From: Roseiflexaceae bacterium UBA965
GTDB lineage: Bacteria; Chloroflexota; Chloroflexia; Chloroflexales; Roseiflexaceae
Length of the DNA stretch: 5,005 nucleotides
Direction: 5' to 3'
NCBI GenBank assembly: GCA_002292925.1
Contig: DBCF01000287.1
Coordinates: forward strand, 1-5,005
Shown: one piece after another, positions 1-5,005 of the stretch
Layout: each line of letters begins with the position of its first letter
How positions within the stretch are numbered: position 1 is the stretch's first letter
Made by a program: the position numbers and the translations under genes
Notes under the pieces: model-generated
Told to the model about the DNA's origin: nothing
What the model saw: the letters and a program-made list of their open reading frames with translations, nothing else
The model's database searches: none

Positions 1-692
1 TCGTCGATTTCAGGGACATCGTCGAGGTTCGAGGCGTAGGGTGGGCAGTGAAAGTTAAAGATGGTCTTTTCCATGCTCAGCCCAGTAGGAATCATCGCCT
101 TGAGGTAGTCGTACAAGCGGTCGTCGGGTAATTCACGGTAGGTGTGCCACGGCGTGACATTGGCCCAGCCACTCGAAATCAACGTGAATCCCTCGCCGAT
201 ATCGATCGCTTTGCCTTCGGCAAAGGTGATGTGCGCCGACGAACTGAGCAATTCGTCGATTTCGAAGGGGTCATCATTACCCGGCGACACAAAGCAACGC
301 ACGCCACTACCGGCTAATTTCTCGTCGGCAATAGTCAACCAGCGCTCAAGTGAGGCATGCATTTGTTGATGAAAAAACGTATCGACGAGGCTAGGGTCGT
401 CGCGGAACGATTGCATTTGCCCGCTCGTCACCCGGAACGGGTAATAACCACGGCTGGCCACTTTGCGTTCCATGTCGATCACGGCCGCCTCATCGTCGAG
501 GGTAAACTCTTGTTGGAGCAAAATCGCTTGGTGGCGCCCGTCCGGTAGTTGGTAGATGGGTACCAAGGCCTTGCCCGTCATATCGCCGCCCAATACCAGG
601 GTGGTTACATCATAAAAACGCGCCGCGTTCAGGAATTTCTTCCAGCAAATATCAGAACCGTGTATGTCGGTGGCAAAAAAAAGCCGCGTCAC
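1..692 (-). CDS. Calcineurin-like metallophosphoesterase, Icc-type (3' end outside window)
   Basis: The visible 230 residues begin VTRLFFATDIHGSD (V read as initiator Met) and carry most of the dinuclear-metal phosphoesterase signature: D9-x-H11, G36-D37 in LVLGGDMTGK, G138-N139-D140 in SPGNDDPF, and H215 in NFHCPPY. The expected last metal motif (GHxH) would lie past the left edge, so this is a C-terminally incomplete view. The family hydrolyses phosphomonoesters or phosphodiesters with two bound metal ions; the substrate cannot be told from sequence. No signal peptide is visible, so it is probably cytoplasmic. The third motif is GND rather than the usual GNH, as I recall for some Icc-related proteins. 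The roughly 95-residue segment between the GD and GND motifs is long and contains an Asp/Glu-rich stretch. The GTG start is chosen because AGGAG sits 6 nt upstream and the conserved first beta strand follows at once. A promoter matching sigma-70 consensus lies just upstream. The gene diverges from the glycoside hydrolase. Confidence 0.9.
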   Translation of the reverse strand, partial: MTRLFFATDIHGSDICWKKFLNAARFYDVTTLVLGGDMTGKALVPIYQLPDGRHQAILLQQEFTLDDEAAVIDMERKVASRGYYPFRVTSGQMQSFRDDPSLVDTFFHQQMHASLERWLTIADEKLAGSGVRCFVSPGNDDPFEIDELLSSSAHITFAEGKAIDIGEGFTLISSGWANVTPWHTYRELPDDRLYDYLKAMIPTGLSMEKTIFNFHCPPYASNLDDVPEID

Positions 693-698
693 GCAGTG

Positions 699-703
699 CT
701 CCT
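699..703 (-). promoter_or_regulatory. Ribosome binding site deciding the GTG start at 692
   Basis: On the minus strand AGGAG lies 6 nt before GTG. There is no in-frame ATG nearby that would keep the N-terminal DxH motif, so this site supports the GTG start of the phosphoesterase. Confidence 0.75.
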
Positions 704-731
704 ATGAGTATTTAATCAATTCTTAACACAA

Positions 732-760
732 ACTATACATGATTTTAGCAAATTGGTCAA
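732..760 (-). promoter_or_regulatory. Sigma-70-type promoter of the metallophosphoesterase gene
   Basis: Read on the minus strand, a TTGACC -35 box (755-760) is separated by exactly 17 nt (738-754) from a TATAGT -10 box (732-737). Each box differs from consensus at one position. The predicted transcript start near 725 gives a leader of about 33 nt containing the ribosome binding site. The surroundings are distinctly AT-rich compared with the coding regions. This is the clearest promoter in the window; it is predicted from sequence only. Confidence 0.7.
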
Positions 761-781
761 TGATAATCACCATCCGAAGTA

Positions 782-903
782 GGAAGCGTGCAGTCGGAAG
801 CAGGAAGTGACATCACCCTAACGTCATTTCATGCTGGGTGCTGGCACCCGTAGCGTGGAATCTCCGAACGAGGTCGGAAGCGTGCAGCCGGAAACAGGAA
901 GTG
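782..903. repeat. Pair of 28-nt direct repeats in the divergent intergenic region
   Basis: Copy 1 at 782-809 and copy 2 at 876-903 share the pattern GGAAGCGTGCAG-Y-CGGAA-R-CAGGAAGTG with only two differences, both transitions. The similarity extends left to TCCGAA (773-778 and 863-868) if a 4-nt insertion is allowed in copy 2. The starts are 94 nt apart, close to nine helical turns. Each copy contains three GGAAG/GGAAA-type steps. The pair could be twin binding sites for a regulator of one or both divergent genes, or a remnant of a local duplication or dispersed repeat. The sequence alone does not decide. Confidence 0.7.
833..854. other. Small hairpin between the direct repeats
   Basis: GGGTG (836-840) and CACCC (845-849) form a 5-bp stem around a CTGG loop. 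Flanking GCT (833-835) and AGC (852-854) could extend it across a 2-nt bulge. No T run follows, so it does not look like an intrinsic terminator. It sits between the two 28-nt repeats, and its function is unknown. Confidence 0.3.
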
Positions 904-1024
904 GTGTCGTTGCATGGCGCCGTGAAATTATCAGCCCGCTGTGGCAATAACCCATGCACCAATCGTCGCGGCCAATCCGCGTACGAAATGGGTGGTAGGA
1001 TAGGGCATAGTGATAAATAGATGC
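904..1024. other. Rest of intergenic region, upstream of the glycoside hydrolase
   Basis: I found no convincing promoter for the plus-strand hydrolase here. TTGCAT at 910-915 has no -10 box at suitable spacing, and TAGGAT at 996-1001 has no -35 box. Short open frames in this stretch look random: they have no ribosome binding sites and no recognisable protein. A possible GTG start at 1010 belongs to the hydrolase frame and is discussed there. Confidence 0.5.
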
Positions 1025-1029
1025 GAGGG
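1025..1029 (+). promoter_or_regulatory. Ribosome binding site for the glycoside hydrolase
   Basis: GAGGG lies 1 nt before ATG 1031 and 4 nt before ATG 1034, so spacing favours initiation at 1034. A competing option is AGGA (997-1000), 9 nt before an in-frame GTG at 1010, which would add eight residues with no sign of conservation. Confidence 0.5.
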
Positions 1030-1033
1030 TATG

Positions 1034-3067
1034 ATGACGACGCAACGGTTTGTCTTGGGGAGCATTGATTGGCACGATGAACGTGATAGTGCGACGCCCT
1101 ATTTTTTGAGTAATCCGCATATGTATTTGGTCGGTAGTATCGGCGGTGCGATTACTGCTTATGGCGACGAGCATTTGGTGGGCAAAATGGGGGGATTGTG
1201 GGCCCACCCGATGCGGATTATGCAGGGCTGGCAGCTCCGCATCGATGGGCAAGTGCTTGCGCCAGCGACACACTGTACCGTCTACCCGCAGTACGTCGAA
1301 CGGGTGCATCAGCATGCCGGATTGCGGGTGATTGTCCAAGAAACGCTCCACCCCAATTTGCCGTTGTTGAGTATGCAGGTACAGATTCACAATGATACCG
1401 ACCAGCAATGGCAAGGCACCGTCGCCATCGAAATGATGGTCGATTTACGCGGGTGTTGGTTTGGTGGCATCAGCGACGTCGATCCCCATATGCGAGTCTT
1501 TGCACATAGCGTGTTGATTGATCGTGAATTGGTAGAGTGGGATGGCGCCGTCATCGCCCGTAATTCATTGGATTGGCGGTGGCAAACCACGGCTGATGGC
1601 ATACATACTCAATCTACCGTGACGATTGCCCCCCACGCCGATTGGCAAATCGAATGGGTGTTGGCTGTTGACCATGAACAACAAACTACTGCCACCGCCC
1701 TCGCCAAACGTTGGTGTGGCAAACACGCCAGTATTGTGGCGCGTGACGGGTTGCTGTTGTCCCCCATAGCCGCCAATCCGGGCGTACGCCTGACCACTCC
1801 TGATACTACTATTAATGACTATTGGCAGGTTGCCACGCACAACATGCAACAACTGGTGACCCAACCCCACCAGATGCCCGTCTATTTTTTGGCTGGCATC
1901 CCCGAATATCCGCAAGTATTTGGCTGTGACACGGCGTATGCGGTGCCAGGATTGATGGCGGCAGGGTTTGGGCCAGCGACACAGAGTGTCATCGCCTATT
2001 TGGCGGCCCACGCCCACCATGCGTGCGGGCGCGTGCCCCACGAAATCACCACCAACGGGCGGATTTTTCATCCCGGGAATGCCCAAGAAACCCCACAATT
2101 TACGGTGGCTTGTTGGCAATACATCCGCTGGAGCGGAGATGTGAATCAGAACGCCCCACTATACGCGTTGTGTGTCGAGGGGATGCAACATGTGATGGGC
2201 GTGCTCAACGGGCAACACTGGCCGTACGGCGATGGCATGGTTGAGCGCCATGGCATGGGTCCATTCAAACTCGACACGGTCTGCTACATCTATCAGGCCT
2301 TGGTGGCTCTCGCTGATTGGGCCACGGCCAATCGAGATGGTGATGACGCACAGCGGTGGCGTAGCTATGCCACTAAGCTGGCCGAGCGCTTCGAGCAGGC
2401 CTGGTGGCTCGAAACCGAATCGTTGTATGCCGATTCGCTCCAGCGTGACGGCACCCCCCAACTCGACCGCCATTGGACGGCGATTGTGCCGGTGCAAACC
2501 CAAATTGCCACCCCCGCACGCCAGCAGGCGGTCTATCAACAGGTGCGCCATGATTTGGTCAATCAGTGGGGGCTGATGCACACCAAGGGTGCTGATGAAC
2601 GGGTTTGGACGCTCCCTACCGGCCTGTTGGCATTGAGTGCCTTTGCCCAAAACGATCCTGACTATGGGATTGAATTACTGCGCAGTATAGGATCGACGGC
2701 GCGGCAGGGCTCGTTGGGGTTGATGAAAGAGCTGATTCCCCAAGGAATTTGTTTTGTGCAACTCTGGTCGGCGGCCTTGTTTGTCCAGGGTATCGTGCAG
2801 GGAGTGTGTGGCATCGAGCCCGATATGGGCAATCAGCAACTGACGATTACGCCCCGTTTGCCGGCGGAGTGGCCCGAAGTGCGCCTTGAGCAATTGGTGA
2901 TTGGCAATCTGATGCTAGATATCGTGCTTACCCAGCAACAAGTCACAGTACAGATTTATCCCCAGATGGGGGAAAATCGTTTGACCGTGTGGGTGGTATC
3001 ACCCGATGGCAGTCGGCAATCCAAAACATTACGTGATGGATTCGACGGAACATGGCAGTTGAAGTAG
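1034..3067 (+). CDS. (alpha/alpha)6 six-hairpin glycoside hydrolase, glycogen-debranching/amylo-alpha-1,6-glucosidase type
   Basis: This 677-residue protein has three parts. Residues 1 to about 250 are rich in alternating beta strands and fit an N-terminal beta-sandwich (TPYFLSNPHMYLVGSIGG near the start). Residues about 262-590 fit an (alpha/alpha)6 barrel, with GCDTAYAVPGL (297-307), CGRVPHEITTNG (331-342), GNAQETPQF (348-356), WSGD (366-369), WPYGDGM (396-402) and MKELIPQG...QLWSAA (564-581). From about 590 (GIEPD...LTITPRLPAEWP) a C-terminal beta domain follows, as in rhamnosidase- and GH65-like enzymes. The pattern 'GxDT..a.PGL...G' then 'GRxPHEI' matches the alpha-1,6-glucosidase half of debranching enzymes and GH63 relatives. 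Catalytic candidates are D299, E337, E352 and E566, inferred by position only. No signal peptide is seen, so it probably acts in the cytoplasm on glycogen-like or imported oligosaccharides; exact linkage is unknown. ATG 1034 was preferred over 1031 and GTG 1010 on ribosome-site spacing. The TAG stop lies inside a palindromic repeat. Confidence 0.85.
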   Translation: MTTQRFVLGSIDWHDERDSATPYFLSNPHMYLVGSIGGAITAYGDEHLVGKMGGLWAHPMRIMQGWQLRIDGQVLAPATHCTVYPQYVERVHQHAGLRVIVQETLHPNLPLLSMQVQIHNDTDQQWQGTVAIEMMVDLRGCWFGGISDVDPHMRVFAHSVLIDRELVEWDGAVIARNSLDWRWQTTADGIHTQSTVTIAPHADWQIEWVLAVDHEQQTTATALAKRWCGKHASIVARDGLLLSPIAANPGVRLTTPDTTINDYWQVATHNMQQLVTQPHQMPVYFLAGIPEYPQVFGCDTAYAVPGLMAAGFGPATQSVIAYLAAHAHHACGRVPHEITTNGRIFHPGNAQETPQFTVACWQYIRWSGDVNQNAPLYALCVEGMQHVMGVLNGQHWPYGDGMVERHGMGPFKLDTVCYIYQALVALADWATANRDGDDAQRWRSYATKLAERFEQAWWLETESLYADSLQRDGTPQLDRHWTAIVPVQTQIATPARQQAVYQQVRHDLVNQWGLMHTKGADERVWTLPTGLLALSAFAQNDPDYGIELLRSIGSTARQGSLGLMKELIPQGICFVQLWSAALFVQGIVQGVCGIEPDMGNQQLTITPRLPAEWPEVRLEQLVIGNLMLDIVLTQQQVTVQIYPQMGENRLTVWVVSPDGSRQSKTLRDGFDGTWQLK

Positions 3068-3158
3068 GGGCAAATCATGTCAGCGAATTGATTCGCTGCT
3101 ATTCGCCCGGAGTAGGGGCGAATGATGCCAGCGAATTGATTCGCTGCTATTCGCCCAG
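3063..3158. repeat. Two tandem 48-nt nested-palindrome repeats (REP/MITE-like)
   Basis: Unit 1 (3063-3110) and unit 2 (3111-3158) abut with an exact 48-nt period and differ at only four positions. Unit 2 is a nested palindrome. The outer arms are GGGCGAAT (3116-3123) and ATTCGCCC (3149-3156); the inner arms are AGCGAAT (3130-3136) and ATTCGCT (3139-3145) around a TG centre; the 6-nt and 3-nt segments between them form an internal loop. Unit 1 has one mismatch in the outer arm (GGGCAAAT). Either strand could fold into a long hairpin. There is no T run, so this is not a canonical intrinsic terminator, though it could shield or define the 3' end of the hydrolase transcript. The form resembles small non-autonomous palindromic elements dispersed through many bacterial genomes. 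The first unit begins within the last codons of the hydrolase and includes its stop codon. Confidence 0.85.
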
Positions 3159-3167
3159 AGGAAAGAG

Positions 3168-3180
3168 AAGTAGAGGCGAA
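3168..3180. repeat. Possible 5' fragment of a third 48-nt unit
   Basis: AAGTAGAGGCGAA resembles the opening AGTAGGGGCGAAT of the upstream units, with one internal substitution. It lies 10 nt after unit 2, exactly where recognisable homology of the truncated downstream gene begins. It may be a third copy cut short at the junction, but the same bases also read as V-E-A-K in frame with that gene, so chance similarity is possible. Confidence 0.4.
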
Positions 3181-3844
3181 GCTCACCGAAACCATCAATG
3201 GCTGGCATGGCCAAGTGCAATATTTTGAGCGCCGCCGCCTCGAATACCACCCCGAATTTGCCGGTACTCCCTACGCCGTCTTGCTGGGGCGCCTGGCCGC
3301 CGATGCCTACGCTCAGAGCCCACCGGTGCGTTGTACACCAGTGCTAACCGCTGATGCACCCATCCAGCATTTGGCGGCGAGTGTGTCATTTGCCGATCGC
3401 CTTGGTTGCCCGACCCGCTACGACATCATCTCGGCGGTAGCGCAGACCTTTGCCACGGGACAGATGATTTGGTTGAACTACAAAAGCATTGGCGAAGCCA
3501 GTAACGTGATTATGACGACATATGTGTCGTCGGTCGAAGCACACCAACCCACCGTCTACGCCAATTATGTTGATGATTGGCAGGCCGGCGTCGACCCCGA
3601 TACCTATGTGGCAGGTACGGCGCCGTATTACCCGATTATGCGTGGGTTTGGCAAAGTGTGGTTCCGGGCGTTTCGCCGTGGACCCATCCAAATCGCCCCG
3701 GCAGTGACAGCCGAGCGTGCACAAATGGCGATTGTGCAACGCTATTCGAGTGGTGCCACGATTGTGAAGCTGATTGACGATCATAGCGTGTATGCCTATG
3801 GTCCGAGCCGACTGGATGTAGCGACGTATCTATATGATCGCTAA
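3173..3844 (+). pseudogene. 5'-truncated gene for a Chloroflexota-type modular secreted protein
   Basis: The frame is open from 3140, and family homology begins near 3173 with EAKLTETINGWHGQ followed by VQYFERRRLEYHPEF and VLLGRLAAD. This matches the second half of module 2 of the intact neighbour: over codons 3203-3304 I count 27 of 34 residues and 83 of 102 bases identical. Everything that should precede it is missing: signal peptide, module 1 and the C...FxxTG...YWxxNGG...FGYP half of module 2. No in-frame ATG or TTG exists upstream. The first possible start is GTG 3215, which falls inside the conserved VQYFER motif and has no clear ribosome binding site; counted from it, an open frame of 209 codons remains. 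The C-terminal part has a domain with TFATGQMIWLNYK (residues 78-90), Y...VDDW, DPDTYVAG and RGFGKVWF (143-150). The reading frame is unbroken, so truncation looks recent or the fragment may still be expressed. A gene caller would report 3215-3844 as a hypothetical protein. Confidence 0.7.
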
Positions 3845-3856
3845 AAGCGGTGATAT

Positions 3857-3880
3857 GTATAAATTGGGTATAATTTATAC
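3857..3880 (+). promoter_or_regulatory. Inverted repeat covering a TATAAT box before the intact secreted-protein gene
   Basis: GTATAAAT (3857-3864) and ATTTATAC (3873-3880) are perfect 8-bp arms around an 8-nt centre. A consensus TATAAT -10 box (3869-3874) overlaps the centre and right arm. No -35 box is recognisable 16-18 nt upstream (the sequence there is AAGCGGTG-like), so the promoter would be weak or need an activator. The symmetry looks like an operator that would compete with RNA polymerase, but AT-rich palindromes also arise by chance. It lies 35-58 nt before the ATG at 3915. Confidence 0.45.
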
Positions 3881-3901
3881 GGAAAAAGATTATTGTTGAT
3901 A

Positions 3902-3906
3902 AGAGG
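3902..3906 (+). promoter_or_regulatory. Ribosome binding site deciding the ATG at 3915
   Basis: AGAGG ends 8 nt before ATG 3915 and only 2 nt before an in-frame TTG at 3909. The ATG also gives a typical signal-peptide N-terminus (MRR followed by a hydrophobic run), so 3915 is preferred. Confidence 0.65.
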
Positions 3907-3914
3907 TATTGTGC

Positions 3915-4964
3915 ATGCGCAGGGTGTTTGCTGGGGTATTGGTGGTGTGGTTGTTGCTGGGGTGGACGTCAACCAGTGCTGCGCGTACACGCTGTTTTGC
4001 CGAAACGGGGTTTTGTGTCAGTGACCCGATTTTGGCATATTGGGAAAAAAATGGCGGTCTGGCGGTGTTTGGCTACCCGTTGGGGGTGCTCCACGACGAG
4101 ACCATCGAAGGCACGTGGCGTGGCCCAACCCAATGGTTTGAACGCGACCGCCTCGAAGACCATGGTGCCCAAGGCGTTCTTGCAGGACGCTTGGGTGCGT
4201 TGGCCCGTGAACGCCAAGGCCGACCGTGGCAACAAGGCAGTGACGCGCAAGCCGCCGGATGTCGATATTTTGATGTGACCGGCTATACCGTCTGTGAGCC
4301 GTTTTTGTCGTATTGGCAAAAAAACGGCGGTGTGATGCGCTTTGGCTATCCCATCACGGCACGCCAAACAGAATCATTGGGGGATTGGCGGGGCGAGGTG
4401 CAATATTTTGAGCGGCGCCGCATGGAATGGCACCCCGAATTTGCGGGTACCCCCTATGAAGTCTTGTTGGGGCGGCTTGGCGCCGAGACTATGACCGTAT
4501 CGTCCCCCAGTTGTGGCCAACTCCCGGCGTCTATGCATGGTCTGGTGACGGTAGTGCCGTTTGATGTGTCTTGTGTGACGGCGGTCGATCAGGTGACTGC
4601 GCCGTATCAAACCTTCCAGAACGGGGTGGCGTTTTTTGTGGCGAACCGCAACGAAGTCATCTGGTTAACTACCGTATTTCCCCAAAATAGCTATCAGCGT
4701 GTCGTGAATAGCTGGACGCCGGCTGACCCTGACGCCTATAGCGCGGGTCCGATTGCCGTGCGCCAACAAATTGGCAAGGCCTTGGCCAGTGTGGGCGGTA
4801 TTCCTAGTGCGTTAGGGACAGTGTTGAGTGAGGCGACGCTGACACCGGTGACTGTGGTGCAGTTTGCGAGCGGCGCGCTAGCCATCCAAATCAATGGCCA
4901 CGAGACGGTCTATGTGGTGGGGACGGCGCCTGACCAAACCATCACGATTACGACGGGGCCGTGA
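3915..4964 (+). CDS. Secreted protein with two Cys/NGG-FGYP-QYFER modules, Chloroflexota type
   Basis: The 349-residue product starts MRRVFAGVLVVWLLLGW with likely signal-peptidase cleavage after TSTSAA (about residue 23), so it is exported. Two modules follow. Module 1 (about 27-95) has C27, FAETG, C34, YWEKNGG (42-48), FGYP, QWFERDRLE and LAGRLG. Module 2 (about 116-190) has C116, FDVTG, C127, YWQKNGG (133-139), FGYP, QYFERRRMEWHPE and VLLGRLG. Each opens with a Cys pair that could form a disulfide outside the cell. The C-terminal region (200-349) contains a further Cys pair (C200, C220) and repeated beta-rich stretches (FQNGVAFF, NEVIWL, VVQFASGALAIQI, ETVYVVG). It corresponds to the C-terminal domain of the truncated neighbour but has IGKAL where that has FGKVW. 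I know this module from secreted Chloroflexota proteins but not its biochemical role; binding to cell-wall or extracellular polymers is a guess. No catalytic motif or membrane anchor is visible. Confidence 0.85.
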   Translation: MRRVFAGVLVVWLLLGWTSTSAARTRCFAETGFCVSDPILAYWEKNGGLAVFGYPLGVLHDETIEGTWRGPTQWFERDRLEDHGAQGVLAGRLGALARERQGRPWQQGSDAQAAGCRYFDVTGYTVCEPFLSYWQKNGGVMRFGYPITARQTESLGDWRGEVQYFERRRMEWHPEFAGTPYEVLLGRLGAETMTVSSPSCGQLPASMHGLVTVVPFDVSCVTAVDQVTAPYQTFQNGVAFFVANRNEVIWLTTVFPQNSYQRVVNSWTPADPDAYSAGPIAVRQQIGKALASVGGIPSALGTVLSEATLTPVTVVQFASGALAIQINGHETVYVVGTAPDQTITITTGP

Positions 4965-4980
4965 TGCGCCGTTGATTTTT
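4953..4980 (+). terminator. Possible intrinsic terminator after the secreted-protein gene
   Basis: ACGGGGC (4953-4959) and GCGCCGT (4966-4972) pair as a 7-bp stem with one G-G mismatch around CGTGAT, and T5 follows at 4976-4980 after TGA. The stem overlaps the stop codon. An alternative left arm, ACGGCGC at 4923-4929, pairs perfectly with the same right arm across a 36-nt loop. The short T tract makes this moderate evidence only. Confidence 0.45.
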
Positions 4981-5005
4981 GGGTGAGGTGGGAGGTGGAG
5001 TAGTG

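Noticed and set aside
357..548. Plus-strand open frames at 142-369 and 357-548
   Set aside because: They overlap the metallophosphoesterase on the opposite strand, which has clear catalytic motifs; the plus-strand translations resemble no protein and lack ribosome sites.
807..816. Short palindrome GTGACATCAC
   Set aside because: Ten bases with a 2-nt centre is within chance expectation, with no second copy or nearby promoter box to support an operator.
838..1020. Short plus-strand open frame in the intergenic region
   Set aside because: It covers the direct repeat and hairpin, has no convincing ribosome site and runs into the hydrolase start region in another frame.
824..1414. Long minus-strand open frame (196 codons) crossing the hydrolase start
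   Set aside because: It is antisense to the conserved N-terminal domain of the hydrolase, its translation is low-complexity-like with no recognisable motif, and no start signal is evident.
1565..2119. Minus-strand open frames at 1565-2119 and 2159-2650
   Set aside because: Both are antisense shadows of the hydrolase catalytic domain, caused by its codon bias.
3063..3158. CRISPR array
   Set aside because: The two units abut directly without unique spacers and are internally palindromic along their length, so this is a tandem palindromic repeat and not a CRISPR.
3837..3851. Hairpin CGCT-AAA-AGCG at the end of the truncated gene
   Set aside because: The stem is only 4-6 bp and no T tract follows, so it is not supported as a terminator.

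Overview
The window most likely comes from a bacterium of the phylum Chloroflexota (filamentous Chloroflexia-type). The main evidence is the pair of related proteins in the right half. They carry a cysteine-flanked 'FxETG...YWxxNGG...FGYP...QYFERxRxExHPE...VLLGRLG' module that I know mainly from secreted proteins of that phylum. Base composition is moderately GC-rich and coding is dense. The genus cannot be fixed from this sequence.

Layout. (1) Positions 1-692, minus strand: the N-terminal 230 codons of a calcineurin-like metallophosphoesterase. Its 3' end lies beyond the left edge. It has a good GTG start, a Shine-Dalgarno site and a sigma-70-type promoter. (2) Positions 693-1033: a divergent intergenic region with that promoter, a pair of 28-nt near-identical direct repeats 94 nt apart, and a small hairpin. 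(3) Positions 1034-3067, plus strand: a complete 677-residue cytoplasmic (alpha/alpha)6 six-hairpin glycoside hydrolase of the glycogen-debranching/amylo-alpha-1,6-glucosidase type. (4) Positions 3063-3158: two tandem 48-nt units, each a nested palindrome, followed by a fragment of a third. The first unit contains the hydrolase stop codon. (5) About 3173-3844: the 3' part of a gene for a Chloroflexota-type modular secreted protein. It lacks its signal peptide, first module and half of the second, and begins exactly where the palindromic repeats end. (6) Positions 3857-3880: an inverted repeat covering a TATAAT box. (7) Positions 3915-4964: an intact paralogue of the truncated gene, with signal peptide, two modules and a C-terminal domain, then a terminator-like hairpin.

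How the genes relate. The phosphoesterase and the hydrolase are transcribed away from each other and need not share a pathway. The last two genes are a tandem pair of paralogues; the upstream one looks decayed and the downstream one has its own translation signals. The most interesting structure is the junction at 3063-3180, where a tandem palindromic repeat joins the end of one gene to the middle of another, which suggests a deletion or insertion at the repeat. I see no CRISPR array, RNA gene, transposase, defence system or biosynthetic cluster, and nothing here convincingly forms a wholly new multi-gene system.
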